From the NCBI RefSeq assembly GCF_012489685.1, contig NC_080045.1, positions 6,577,001 to 6,641,000 of the forward strand: a DNA stretch of 64,000 nt, in the 5' to 3' direction. Position 1 is the stretch's first letter; each line of letters begins with the position of its first letter. Under the pieces are notes generated by a model. That model was not told the origin of the DNA and ran no database searches. It saw only the letters and a program-made list of their open reading frames with translations. Position numbers and translations under genes: made by a program. This stretch comes from Lotus japonicus. Its lineage: Eukaryota > Streptophyta > Magnoliopsida > Fabales > Fabaceae. Shown here one piece after another: positions 21,828 to 33,213 of the stretch.

Positions 21828-23214
21828 CTATCTGTAGTATCTCCTCAGATTGGTTGCATTCCAGGTGCGGGGGATCTCTTTTCCTGCTAGAGTTTCCAGC
21901 TTGTATGCTCCTGTGCCGGTTGCTTCGGTCACCCTATACGGACCTTCCCAGTTGGCTGCTAGCTTTCCGCTCTCGGTCGAACGTGCTCCGATGCTGGCAT
22001 TCCGGAGGACCAAATCCCCCTGTGGCAAAGGAGCGAGGAACTACTTTCTTGTTGTAGTGAACAGCCGCATGTTGTTTTGCGATCAACTCTCTACAGTTGG
22101 CGACAGCTCTTGTTTCTATGAGGGCTTAAAAGTATTTCATGCCCCTGATGTATTAAGTTTGTGCAAAAGTCGCCCCTACTCTTTTTTCGTCTACGTTTGT
22201 ACCCTCCATGTTTGTAAAAAGTGCAATGAACGCCCCTTGTCTACTCTTGTGTTTCTTTTTTGTGTGGCTAAATATACTTATGAAGTGGTTAATGCTTAAA
22301 ACAATAAGGGATGGAGAATGAGATGAAGTACACTAGTTTAATTTGGGGATGGGATGAAGGAGATGATGGTTTCAGGGAATTAGTGATTCTGATTTTCCTT
22401 TTTTGGGATGTGATATTTGGATGAAGATAGTGAGAATTATCTGGGTTTATGTTTATTGCATTTTGATAAATAAGCATGATACAAATTAAACTATGGGGCG
22501 ACATCAATAACGGCCACGTCGTCCATTTTTTAACGTCAAAGTGACGGAGTGGCGTTCATTGCACTTTTTAGAAACATGAAGGGTACAAACGTTGACGAAA
22601 AAAGAGTAGGGACGACTTTTGCACAAAGTTGATACATCAGGGGCATGAAATGCTTTTAAGCCTTCTATGAGTTGGTCGTTTTGGTCGGGGTCGAATCCAG
22701 CCGTTCTCGCGCTCGGTTCGCCTATCTCGGTCGGTATCACTGCTTCTGTGCCAAAGGTGAGGCGGTACGGGCTCTCTCCCGTAGTCGAGTGCGGAGTAGT
22801 GCGGTATGCCCACAAGACGTGATCGAGTTGCTCGGCCCAGTCGCCTTTGGCCTTCCCCAACCTTTTCCGGAGGCCTCGGAGGATGACCCTATTGGCTGAC
22901 TCTGCCTGCCCGTTTGTCTGGGGGTGCTCGACGGAGGTAAATCGCTGCTTGATGTGTAGCCCGTCCAAGAGATCCCTAAACCCTTTAGAGGTAAACTGGG
23001 TCCCATTGTCTGTGACTAGGACCCCGGGGACTCCGAACCTACTGACGACGTTCTTGTAGAAGAAGCGTTGTACTCGAGCTGAGGTAATTGTCGCTGGCGG
23101 CTCGGCCTCGATCCACTTGGTGTAGTAATCCAGTCTACAACCAAGTGCTTGAGCTGACCGGGGGCTATGTCGAACGGACCTAATAGATCCATGCCCCACT
23201 GGTGAAAAGGCCAA
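21828..23214 (-). pseudogene. Tat integrase core and C-terminus, split by a MITE
   Basis: From 23214 the catalytic core reads on with DNGTQF and HPQTNGQAESANR, supplying the second Asp and the Glu of the DDE triad; the first Asp (WGMDLLGPFD) lies in the preceding frame near 23190. The frame breaks near 23125. Coding stops at 22671 where the 540-bp Mutator-like MITE enters, and resumes at 22122 to end at 21828 with GDLVLRNASI, GKLAANWEGPYRV and LRRYY, the usual Tat integrase tail. No chromodomain is present. Confidence 0.88.
22114..22671. mobile_element. Mutator-like MITE inside Tat integrase (9-bp target duplication)
   Basis: The 540-bp element 22123-22662 has long inverted repeats beginning GGCTTAAAAGTATTTCATGC on the left and GGCTTAAAAGCATTTCATGC on the reversed right end; matching continues for over 100 bp. 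It is flanked by perfect 9-bp direct repeats TTCTATGAG (22114-22122, 22663-22671). Long terminal repeats with 9-bp duplications are diagnostic for Mutator-like elements. No transposase is encoded. Confidence 0.9.
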
Positions 23215-24077
23215 GGACTGACCAGAGATGAAAGACGTGCGGGGGGAGCGTTGTGCAGGTCAGCGTGCCTCTGGCATGGGTCACACTGCTTAACATGATC
23301 CGCAGCATCTTTCTCCAGGGTGGGCCAGTAATAACCAGCTCGGAGTACTTTTCGGGCAAGGGAGCGTCCACCCGGATGGTGGCCGCAGCTGCCCTCGTGG
23401 ATTTCCGCTAAGACATAGGCCGCTCTGTCCTTGGGCAAGCACTTGAGAAGGGGGGTGGAGAATCCCCGCTTGAAGAGGTCGTCCTTAATTATAGTGTACC
23501 AGGAGGCGCACCTTACCAACTTCTTGGCCTCGGCCTTGTCTTCTGGCAACCATCCAGTTCTGAGGTACTTGAGGATTTGGGACCTCCAGTCTTCATCCAT
23601 ACTGACCGGCATCGTCAGTTGTCCCAATGGGCGACTGGGGTCGGCAACATAAGGGAGGGCTAGGGTTCCTTGAATGACTGTTCCATTCAGGCCGGGTTTC
23701 CCGGTGCTGGCCAGTTTGGCCAAAGTGTCAGCGCGATCATTCTGGGCTCTGGGGACGTGGTGGAATTCTACTTTGGTGAAGGACGAAGCCAGTCGTTTCA
23801 AATGGGCCAAGTACTTCTCCAGGATGGGATCCTTAGCTTGAGCTTCTCCATTTGCTTGCGAGACGACCAGAAGCGAGTCGCAGCAGACAAGGATCTCCTT
23901 TGCTCCCAGGTCTCGGGCTGTGACCAGTCCCGCGATGCAGGCCTCATACTCGGCCTGGTTATTTGTGGTTGGGAAGTTAAAACGGAGGGACTGCTCGACC
24001 ACCATCCCGGTGTTACTTTGCAAGACGATCCCAGCCCCGCCACCTTCCTTGTTACTCGAGCCATCTATGTTGACCAC
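23016..24077 (-). pseudogene. Tat second RNase H and integrase zinc-binding domain
   Basis: The segment opens with NIDGSSNKEGGGAGIVL, then NQAEYEACIAGL, CCDSLLVVSQ and QNDRADTLAKLAS, giving the Asp-Glu-Asp-Asp set of an RNase H distinct from the retroviral-type one upstream. A second RNase H is the mark of the Tat lineage. A His-His-Cys-Cys integrase finger follows (HEGSCGHHPGGRSLARKV and CDPCQ). A TAG at 24078 separates it from the preceding frame. The 3' end is frameshifted near 23125. Confidence 0.88.
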
Positions 24078-25906
24078 CTAGGTAATCTCGGCAGGGGGTT
24101 CTTCTTCATCTGTAAGCTCGACTAAGAAATCGGCAAGGACCTGTGCTTTAATGGCTCTCCTGGGTTCGTAGCGGATATCATGCTCGGAGAGCTCGATGGA
24201 CCAGCTAACCATTCGACCGGCCAGGTCGGGTTTATGGAGGACCTGTCGAACCGGCTGATCGGTGCGTACGACGATGCGATGAGCCTGAAAGTACCTCCGC
24301 AGCCGCCGAGCCGTGGGCAGCAAGGTCAGCGCTACTTTCTCCAACATCTGATACCGCAGCTTCGCACCCTTCAATGAACGACTGACAAAATAGACAGGTA
24401 GTTGGACTCCCTCCTCTTCTCTGACCAGAACGGAACTTACTGCCTTTTCTCGCACTGCCAAGTACAGGTACAGCGTCTCCCCTGGTCGGGGGCTGGTCAG
24501 AATAGGGGGGATGCAAGGATCTCCTTCAGCTGGGTGAATGCTGCGTTGGCCTCCTCCGACCATTCAAAAGTTGCTCCCTTCTTTAGAAGTGTGTAAAGAG
24601 GTAGTGCCCGGAGAGCGGCCTTTGGCAAAAAGCGGCCGATTGCGGCCATGCGACCAGCTAGCTGTTGGACTTCTTTGACGGTGCGTGGGCTCTTCATATT
24701 CATGATCGCTTGACATTTGTCGGGGTTCAACTTGATTCCACGGTTGGTCAGCATATATCCAAGAAATTTCCTGCTTTGAACGCCAAAAGTACACTTGTCG
24801 GGGTTGAGGCGCATGTTGTGCTTCTTTAACTGCTCGAAGACGACCGCAAGGTCGGCTGCGTGATCTCCTCCCTTCGGGGTCTTGACTATGATGTCATCTA
24901 TATAAACCTCAACCGATTTTCCCATCAAGTCCCCGAATATCTGTGTCATCATCCTTTGGTAGGTTGCCACTGCATTCTTGAGGCCGAAAGGTAGCATAGT
25001 GTAGCAGTAAGTGCCCCGATCGGTGATGAAAGCAGTTTTCTCCTCGTCATCCCTATGCATAGGGATTTGGTTGTAGCCTGAATAAGCATCCATGAGAGAG
25101 AGGTATTCGTACCCGGAGGAATTGTCTACCAGTGCATCAATGCTCGGTAAGGGTAAAGGGTCCTTAGGGCATGCCTTGTTGAGGTCGGTGTAGTCGACGC
25201 ACATGCGTCACTTCCCGTTTGCTTTCTTGACCAGGACCACGTTGGAGATCCAAGTAGTGTACTTGACCTCCCGAATGATCCCGGCCTGAAGCAACTCTGC
25301 GGTCTGTTGCTTGATAACTTGCTGTTTCTCGGCGCTCATTTGCCTTTTCTTCTGAGGGACTGGTTTAAACTTCCGGTCAACGGACAGCTTGTGGCTGCAG
25401 AATGCGGGGTCGATGCCGGGCATATCTGCCGATGACCAAGCAAACAGCTTCCCATTGGATAGCAGTAACTTTTCCATACGCTTGGAGAGATCCCGGGGGA
25501 GGCCACGAGCTATGTTGGTGGTATTTTCCGGAAGGGGACCGACCTGGATAGGGCGGGACTCCCCGTCGAGCTTGAGGCGCTGATCGTCCCTGGACTGGTC
25601 CACTCGAGGGTCGAGGTCGGTCATGAAATTGGTGTGCTGGACATGGAAGTTGTCGTGCTGGTCCTGGGCTTTGGACTTCTTTCTCTTTCTTTCTTCTCTG
25701 GCCAGTCTGCAGCTGGAGTTGTAGCAGCTCCTTGCCATCTCGAGATTGCCGCGTACTGGCACTGCCCTTCCTGCCCAGGGGTACTTAAGCATCAGATGGT
25801 GGGTGGATATGATCGCCCTGAAGATGTTGAGGCTTGGCCTGCCAAGAATGGCGTTGTACGCCGTTGGACATTCCACTACTAGAAACGAGCTTTTATTGTC
25901 CTGCAA
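24078..25906 (-). pseudogene. Tat protease end, reverse transcriptase and first RNase H
   Basis: 25906-25208 covers the end of the protease region (AYNAILGRPSLN) and the lead into reverse transcriptase (TTWISNVVLVKKANGK). A TGA at 25205 interrupts it. The same frame continues to 24497 with MCVDYTDLNKACPKD, GYNQIPM, MLPFGLKNA and the catalytic VYIDDIIVK. After a frame change near 24500-24563, the RNase H at 24563-24078 shows PVYFVSRSLKGAKLRYQMLEK and LRRYFQAH. One nonsense codon and one frameshift make it nonfunctional. Confidence 0.9.
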
Positions 25907-26238
25907 ATTCTATGATCTCCCAGGGAAAGGCAAGTATCAAAATATCCTAAGGGTAGGACTTTATCCCCTGTGAACCCGATCAAATCATGGTCGTAGGGGA
26001 GCAGGTCTTTCACCGATAATCCTAAGCTTTTATAAGCGTCATAAAACATAATGTCAGCGGAACTACCTGTATCAATGAGTGTCCTTCGAATCTTACCATT
26101 GCCGATCAGAGCCTCAATGACGATGGGGTCATCTTCCTCGCCGGTGTCCTCGTTGTAGTCATCTTCCGTGAAGGTGATGGCCACTTTCTGCCTTGGGGGG
26201 TGGAGGGAACCTGGGCGGGGCCTTCCGGCTGCTGACAT
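25879..26238 (-). pseudogene. Tat aspartic protease
   Basis: 119-codon open stretch containing the active-site motif TLIDTGSSADIMF and the downstream DLIGFTGDKVLPLGYF typical of gypsy proteases. It overlaps the next open frame by 28 nt in a different phase, so an indel near 25890 breaks gag-pol. Between it and gag (26239-26550) no long frame is open, although Arg/Pro-rich low-complexity coding can be inferred. Confidence 0.85.
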
Positions 26239-26550
26239 GATGACACGGGTACTTCTTTTCCGGGCTGTTATTAGTTGGCCCGCCTGCGGCCCATCCTCCG
26301 GCTATTGAACCAACGCTGACTAGGTTGCTCCCATGGTGTCTTCGAACTTCATCCCGGCCGTGTCGGTCGGGGCTTCTTCTACGTTCGTGGCTTCTTCCAC
26401 GGCGCTCGGGGCTCCGGCGACGCGGTGGCGTCCTGTCCTGACGATCGGTCGATCGACGCTTGGGAGGGGTTCGGGCACGGTGCCTTAGAGGGGTTGGTGT
26501 CCGTCTCGGGGGCGGCGAGCGCGGGCGCGGGAGGTCACCCGAAGACAGAG

Positions 26551-28029
26551 CTACTTACCTGACAACCTGCCTGCTCTGATCAGTTCCTCCACCTTGTCCT
26601 TGAGGTTCAGGCACTCGTCCGTGTTGTGGCCCGGGCTATCGTGGAATTCACAAAATCTCTTAGAATCCAGCTTGTCCCCACTCGTCAGAAGTGGGGGGGG
26701 GGGTCGGTCCCTGAGGTCGGTGGAGGCCTTCTCCCTTAGGATACGCGAGAGGGAGGAGTTCAGTGGAGTATAGTTATCATACTTCTTCCGCTTCGGCTTC
26801 CGTTCGTCCTGACCCTTCCGTCGGAACTCCTGGGTCGAAGGCTGATCTTTATGGTCTTTCATCTTCTGCGGTCCTTTGATCGCAAGTGTCTGACTTGCGG
26901 CTCTTAGGGTCGCGGCGTCTTCCATGTTAATGAATTTCTCTGCCTGGGCTAGAAATTCCTCTAGAGTGTTGGCCGGTTTGCCATCCAGTGAGGTCAGGAA
27001 AGGTCATGGAGCGAGAGCTGCGGTAGCCAGGACCAACCTGGTGTCGGGGAGGACACCGGTGATGTCACCAGCCTCTTTGTTGAACCGATTGAGAAACGCC
27101 TTCAGAGACTCCTTCTCTTTCTGCTTAACCAAAACCAAGGTTTGTGCGGCCTTGGGTATACTGCGGACCGAGGAGTACTGGGATAAAAAGCAGGACACGA
27201 CCCCATTCCAGTCGTGCAGGGAGTTGCTCGGCAAGTTCTGAAACCAGATCATGGGTCCCTTTCCAAGGCTCATGGGGAAGCATCGGCAGTACAAGCGGTC
27301 ACTGGCCCCGGAATACTGCATCGCACCTACGAAGAAGTTCACGTGTTCCTGCGGGTCGGTGTCTCCCTCGTAGAGTTTCACCTTGGGTCGTGCCCACCCC
27401 TGGGGGAAAGGGAAAGCCATAACTTCAGGGGATAACGGGCCTCCAATCGGCGCTGGAAAGGCGACAAGCGCGTTGTTGGACCTGGGTCGGTTGTGAGTCC
27501 TGTCCTGAGTCGGGGAAGGACTCCTTCGCCTGGAAGGGCTTCGTCGGGGAGAGTGGTGTCTCCGTGGTGTATGGCTAGCCACCTTCTCTGCCGCGGGTGC
27601 TCGGCGGCGCTCCTCCTGGTAGTAGGGGGTTCGGTTGGGGCCCCCGCTCGTCTCCCCCTCCTGTGAAAACGCGGGTTGAGGGCGCGAGCGAGTCTCCTGC
27701 TCTTCAAGCTGTCGTATACGTGCTCGGAGCATGCGAATCTCCTCCTGAGCATCTCGGATCCTGATGTTGTGGGTCTGTTCCCTTCCTGCCCCGTTGTCCT
27801 CTTCCATAGCCCAGATGCGTGCCTTCAAGCGGCAGAGAGCCTCGTGGGCCGCATGCGGGGTAATGGTCGCGGGCTCTGGTGAGTGACGGGGTTGAGGTTG
27901 AGGAGTTGGTGGCGGCGGGTTCTGGGGTTGAGGAGGAGGAGTTCTGCGATCCGTTGAATCGTTGATGGTCTCCACATGGCCTTCAGGAGTTGGAATAGGA
28001 CAGCGCGAGGTCTGACGTGTTTCCACCAT
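26551..28029 (-). pseudogene. Tat gag with internal stop
   Basis: ATG at 28029 starts MVETRQTSRCPIPTPEGHVE. A Pro/Arg-rich region follows, then the gag core (WARPKVKLYEGDTDPQEHVN, KGPMIWFQNLPSNSLHDW, ESLKAFLNRFNKEA). A TGA at 27004 interrupts the frame, which then continues to 26551 with a zinc-knuckle-like CEFHDSPGHNTDEC and VEELIRAGRL. Length (about 490 codons) and order suit Tat gag. Confidence 0.88.
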
Positions 28030-28108
28030 AATTTGCTAGCGGGTGACTTGAGGCGACGGCACGCAGTGTTGGGAAGAGTTTTACCAGATCCCCACAGACG
28101 GCGCCAAT

Positions 28109-28648
28109 TGATCAGGGAGTGGTCAAGCTACCCGTTGACGAGGGGTATGAGAGGGAGGATCTGGACGCGCGGAAGGGCTCCTGAGCTGGTTAAGTCCCGG
28201 AAGGGGCTCCTGCAAGGCACTCCGATGCTAAAGTCAGTAAGGGAAGTAGTGAGTATGGTGAGTATGGAGAGAATACGTTACCTTTCAACAGAAGAGGTGC
28301 TCCCTTTATATAGGGGAGGTGGAATTAGGGTTGGAGCCATGCAACGTCATGCATGGCTCGTACGCAGGGCACAGCTCGCCGTTGGATTACCTGCGGTACC
28401 TGCAGAGGAACAGTGATCCAACGGTTTGGGGGCCCCTACGGATCTGTGCCAGCTAACCTACCCCCTAGGGTGGTTGGCCTAGGTCAACCCCTATTCGGTG
28501 GGCCCTAGGTCTTGTCCTTACCCTAGGTGGTAGGGCCCATAAGCAGGGTGTTCCCAGGCTCCCTAAACCGTCCCTCGACAGGGACGTTCTGTGGGGTCCG
28601 TGGCCGTCCCGGGTGCCCTGTCCGTCCTTGGCCAGGGTTCCCGGAACA
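28109..28648 (-). repeat. Tat 5' LTR (540 bp) and adjacent primer site
   Basis: Right-hand LTR, 5' in the sense direction. It differs from the left LTR by about 11 substitutions and a 9-bp GTGAGTATG duplication near 28255. On the minus strand the LTR end TGATCA is followed by ATTGGCGCCGTCTGTGGGGA (28108-28089), a primer-binding site starting TGGCGCCG; I did not identify the tRNA. Confidence 0.92.
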
Positions 28649-28923
28649 GTAATGTATACAATTTAAGAATTTATTAATTGATGTAAAATTTGACTAAAAT
28701 ACCCCTATTTATAGTTGAGTTATATAAAGAGAGAGAATGACAATTATTGATTAAGTGATTTGTGAGAATTGTGAATGGTGAGAATCGAAGGTAATATGCA
28801 ATATGAAATGATGGTATATATGGAACAATAAATGATAAATAGTCTTGAATGTCTAAAACAACAATTATTTCAGAAAATATATGAAAAACTAAAACCAACA
28901 ACTATTTTGTAACGGAGTTGGTA

Positions 28924-30540
28924 CTTAATATATTTTTTCATTTTTTTCTTTTTACTTAATATATATATATAACTATATTACTTTCATGTGACTTGTAAAA
29001 TCATATTATATTTACTTAACATGATTTTTCTACTTAGTTCTAACATCGTGTTGTTTTCACAAGTCATAAGATTCTTAGAGCAAGCTTTAATTTATTGCAA
29101 AATATTATTGTGGTAAAATTCATTCTTCTTTGCTTTAAGCTTATCTTAGGCCTCAAAGTGAACATCTTCAGAAGTAAACTAGTAAGGGTCACACTTAAAG
29201 AGAGGACCACTCAGAGATTTGCATCACTTCTCCATTGCATGCAAAGTCATAAAAGTTCCTTTTGTTTATCTAGGAATGCAGGGGAAGAAAATGCGACCAA
29301 ATCCTCATATGATAATTGACTTGAAAATGGGAGAATTCGTGACAGGTTTCAGAGGCTATATAATTTTGCAATTCAGAAGTCAATCTTGTGAACGAGGCAT
29401 GTGCATGTGAGAGTAGATCGTGGCCTTGGAAACTATGTTGAAAAAGGGAATCGTTGGGGAGGGAGGAAAGGATGCTAAAGAAGGTGTCCAAGAAAGTTAG
29501 GTATGGTTGGTTGATCAAGAAGGCGGTAAAACTTTCCTATTGTTGAATATCCCTTATTAAGATTGTGTTTTGTTATTTCTCTTATCTTATAGAAATGAAT
29601 ATAAAGCAGATATAGTTTCTCTATTTTAGATGAGTAGATTAGTATCTAGTTTTTCTATTTTAGATTAGTATCTATTAATATAGAGATAGATTTAGTTAGG
29701 GTTAAATCGGAAAATCATTCCTTAACTTTGAGTGAGATTGAAATTTGTCCATCGCCGGAAAATTTTCTGAAAATGCCCTCAGACTACAAAAAATATGTAG
29801 AAACCGTTCTCGCCGCTAATTTGCCTTCGGCCGGTGTGCTTGTGTGGAGCCTTTGATCCTATGTGGCACCGCCATATCAATTAATGAATATAATTGGATT
29901 TATTTTTATTCTTCAATTAAATTATCATAATTAAATTATATAAATCCAAATTATTTTTCCTTTGTAATCACAATTAAACTAATTAACACTATATTTCAAA
30001 AAAAAATAACGCTTCATCTTCTATTTAAAAAAAAACACTTCATCTTCCTCAAATTTCCAGATTCCTAGATCTGATATGATCTCTAGTTTCGTTGTCCCCA
30101 TTTTTCTTCACTCCACCACATTCTTCTTCACTTTTTCGGCAGATGTTGATGAGATGGTGATGAGAATGTTAAAGAAGATGATGAAGATGTTGTTTCTATG
30201 GGTTGGATGGTGGTTTGTGGTTGGTTTTCTTGGTGGGGGCTGTGTGGGTTGGGGTTGTTTCAGTGTTGGGGGCGCAGTTTCATGGTGTTGGAGGCGTGGC
30301 TTCTCGGTTAGGGGCAGTGGGAGTTTGGAGTTCTGGGTGTTGGAGCGCGGTTTCTAGGTGTTGGGGGCGGTGGAAGAGAGGAGGAGCTTCAGGTTGGGTC
30401 CGAACGTTGTGTTGGGTCAGTAGTGGGATCCATCGTTTGTGCAGTAAGATGCGATATACACGGGAGTTGGGTTTGGGGCCCCTCCTATGGGGCTCCGCGC
30501 CCCACTTAAAGTGGGGAAATTACTGCAATGCCCCCCTTTA
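28924..30540. other. Intergenic DNA
   Basis: No supported gene. Short open stretches at 29095-29410 and 30076-30541 lack recognisable domains; 30180-30440 is G/T-rich low complexity on the plus strand. 'gggttaaatcggaaaatcattcc' near 29700 is a repeat-like start but I could not find its partner. Confidence 0.35.
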
Positions 30541-31122
30541 ATAGAATACGGAACTTTACCGTTCGTATTTAATACGGAAGACACATTTCAGTATTATATT
30601 AGTATGTAAAACGACAGGGGTTTTTTCAAACCCATTTCAGCGCTTTCAACACCCATTTCTCCCCCATTCTCCCCTCGCTCTTCAATCTTCGATCTCCGAC
30701 GCTCCCCTTGCTTGAATCATCATCTGGAAAGGTTCCATCATCTCCATCAAAGCTATTCATCAAACCCATTCTCCCCATTCATTGCATTGAAACCTAGAGG
30801 TAAGTAAGTTTGGATTTTCACCATTTAACTTGAAATTATGTGAATCTTTCAACCCTAGGGTAGTCGATTGATGCTCACGTAGAGGTTATGTTGGCTGAAA
30901 TGGCTTGAATGTGCTTTGGGGCGAGTTCCGATGGAGGTTCTGGTTTATGGAGGTTCTGGTTTAATACGGAACACCGTTTTCCGTATTAAATATGGAACCT
31001 GATGTTCCGTATTTAATATGGAACCTGGTTTTCCGTATTGAATACGGAAAACGGTGTTCCGTATTCAACTCAGAATCACATATACCCTTATAATTGATTC
31101 TGGGTTCAGAATCAATTATAGA
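30541..31122. repeat. Cluster of TTCCGTATT/AATACGGAA palindromes
   Basis: A perfect 25-bp inverted pair (30963-30987 and 31041-31065, beginning AATACGGAACACCGTTTTCC) encloses two further palindromes of the form TTCCGTATT-n-AATA(C/T)GGAA. A related copy lies at 30562-30580 and a separate short hairpin (AATTGATTCTG/CAGAATCAATT) at 31091-31118. The cluster sits in what would be the first intron of the PMD gene. Confidence 0.8.
30640..30799 (+). other. Possible noncoding first exon of the PMD gene
   Basis: A C/T-rich UTR-like stretch ends at CCTAGAG followed by the strong donor GTAAGTAAG (30800). The next coding start is ATG at 31350, so an intron of about 500 bp would hold the palindrome cluster. 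The acceptor is not fixed. Confidence 0.3.
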
Positions 31123-31349
31123 AGGTTTCCAAAGCACTTTGTGAGTAGTTTCTAGATGCCATAATTGATTATTAGGAAAATAAAAGTTGATCCAAGCATG
31201 CATAATCCAAAAAAGATACAATTATCATCTATGTACTTAAAAAATTCAGTCAAATTCATTCTAGGAATTTTCCATTTGCTTGCATCATGTTTCTGTCTAT
31301 GGCTGAAATGGTATATATAGTGAATGTTTGCTCTGAATATATAGTGAGA

Positions 31350-33213
31350 ATGAAGAACAGAAAGAGGTCTCGAGCTAGTGAGGATGTGGGGGCTTCTGAG
31401 GATAGACACCGGCGCTTACATGCTTCTAGCCGGCGCGGCGATCATGCTGCAACCTCTCAGGCGGTGGAGGCTTCAGCTCCAGTTGATTCTCCGCCGTCTC
31501 CCATGGTTGAGTTGCCTCTTGTTGATTATCCGCCGTCTCCCATGGTTGAGTTACCCTCAGTTGATTCTCCGCCGTCTCCCACGGTTGAGTTACCTCGCCA
31601 TGAGTCACCAGGCGAGGAGTCATCAGGCGAGGAGTCACCAGGCGAGGAGTCATCAGGCGAGGAGTCATCCGGCGAGGAGTCATCCGGCGAGGAGTCATCC
31701 GGCGAGGCCTCATCCGGCGAGGAGTCATCCGACGAGAATAGTATTCCTCCTCCCGATGTTGATGTTGATGTCCTGCCAGAGCAGGGGACACAGGGTGGCG
31801 AGGAGGACCTGATCCAGAGGTTGCCGCCGTTTCCGGGGGGGCTTGTTGAGCTGTCGCTCCTCACCCATTATGCTGATCACAAGGCTCCCTGGGCGTGGCA
31901 TGCACTCCTACGCACAGACGAACGGTATGTGGACCGTCGACACTTGAAGGTGGCCACAGCTGGGGGGAAGGTTTGGAACCTTGCTTGTGATGGTGATTCA
32001 GACAGTCACAGGCGGGTTCGAGAGTTGATTGAGCAGACGGGTCTTCATCAGCTACCCTATTGCAGCTACCCGGTGACAGATGCAGGCCTTATTTTGGCCC
32101 TTGTGGAACGATGGCATGAGGAGACTAGTAGCTTCCACATGCCGTTCGGGGAGATGACTATCACCCTGGACGACGTGTCGGCTCTTCTCCATCTCCCCAT
32201 AGGGTCGAGGTTCTATACGCCTGGGAGGGGGGAGGGACGAGTGTGCAGCGCTCTGCGCTGAGTTGATGGGAGGATCTGTTGCTCGTTATGAGGCTGAGTT
32301 TGATACGAACAGGTGCCAGACTATTCGCTTTGGGGTCTTGCAGACACTGTATGATGCTGCGTTGGAGGGTATGTCTTAATTATTACTTGATTAAATTGTA
32401 TCTATTATTATTGTATTGTTATAAACTGTTAACTCAATTCATTTCATTGTAGAGCACCGATATGAGGACGCTGCGCGGATTTGGCTGGTGAACCAGCTAG
32501 GCGCGACGCTCTTTGCTAGCAAGAGCGGAGGCTACCACACGACCGTGTACTGGATAGGGATGTTGCAGGATCTTGGCCGAGTGTCCGAGAACGCGTGGGG
32601 CGCGATTGCGCTCGCTACGTTGTACGACCAGCTTAGTCGAGCGTCCGGGAGGGGGACGGCCCAGATGGGAGGTTTCAGCTCGCTCCTGCTAGGATGGGTC
32701 TATGAGTACCTTTCTGACCGCGTCATTATCCGGAGGGCGGATCCGGAGTACTCGCAGGACTAGCCTAGGGCGCGGTGGTGGGTTACGTCCCGGGTCGGGC
32801 ATGCAGGCCTTGATGAGAGGCGAGTCATGCTCGATGAGCTGACGGTGGATGACATAATATGGACCCCATTTGAGGACCATCGGGCTCATCGACCACGGGA
32901 TCCGAGGGCCATGTATTCTGGCTACATCCGGACGCCATTTGGCCGTGTTGTTCGACGCCATCTACCAGAGAGGGTTCTGCGCCAGTTTGGCTACATACAG
33001 GATGTCCCTCGACACCCCTCTGAGATCCAGACGACTGGGTCCCTTGCTGACACCGCAGATGCTGCCTATGCTGACTATGTGCCGCACCTGCGCCCTCAAG
33101 GGACCCGTGCTACTTATTCGGGAGAGGCTGTGGAGGATTACATGAGGTGGTATAGCGCTGTGTCCCATCGGTTCATCATCCCTGATGATAGGAGGGAGGA
33201 GTTCAGTGCTGTG
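31350..33213 (+). pseudogene. Plant mobile domain (PMD / MAIN-like) protein gene, broken
   Basis: ATG at 31350 (MKNRKRSRA) is the likely start; an in-frame ATG at 31287 is also possible. The N-terminus has VELP/SPP(S)PMVELP repeats and a run of SGEES units. The PMD follows: LSLLTHYADHKAPWAWHALL, AGLILALVERWHEETSSFHM, MTITLDDVSALLHLPIG. A one-base slip in the G run at 32225-32231 shifts the frame. Intron 32369-32452 is GT-AG and in phase. The second exon (32453-33213) has WLVNQLGATLF, YWIGMLQDLGRV and, after a TAG at 32761, RRHLPERVLRQFGYIQDVP. A donor GTAAGT at 33214 suggests a lost downstream exon. PMD proteins occur both as host genes (MAIN) and in transposons; this copy is broken in two places. 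Confidence 0.85.
31606..31738 (+). repeat. 15-bp coding minisatellite (SGEES repeats)
   Basis: About nine copies of a 15-bp unit of the form GGCGAGGAGTCATC(A/C), encoding (S/P)GEES. It lies between the Pro-rich head and the PMD. Confidence 0.92.

Larger units (their letters stand above)
17029..28653 (-). mobile_element. Ty3/gypsy LTR retrotransposon, Tat lineage, with antisense gene
   Basis: Complete 11.6-kb element on the minus strand. LTRs are 17034-17564 (531 bp) and 28109-28648 (540 bp), starting TGATCAGG and ending CCGGAACA, with perfect 5-bp duplications GTAAT (17029-17033, 28649-28653). Order in the sense direction: gag, protease, reverse transcriptase, RNase H, a second RNase H, integrase, then a region with an antisense gene and tandem repeats. 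The dual RNase H and antisense ORF are marks of the Tat lineage. It is much more GC-rich than the host. Pol carries several stops and frameshifts, and integrase is split by a MITE, so the copy is dead. LTRs differ at about 11 sites (roughly 2%) plus one 9-bp duplication, by hand count. Confidence 0.93.
16995..28923. mobile_element. Stowaway-like MITE split by a gypsy insertion
   Basis: The left end TACTTCCTCCGTTCTAAAAT (16995) and the reversed right end TACCAACTCCGTTACAAAAT (28923) are matching inverted repeats with TA edges. The MITE is cut at 17033 by the Tat element and resumes at 28654. Without the insert it is about 309 bp. The right part shares 'atagtcttgaatgtctaaaa' with the MITE in the KNOX intron. 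Confidence 0.75.

Noticed and set aside
31091..31118. microRNA precursor
   Set aside because: The hairpin arms are only about 11 nt, too short for a plant precursor.
31606..31738. CRISPR-like regular repeats
   Set aside because: Contiguous in-frame 15-bp coding repeats without spacers, in a plant genome.
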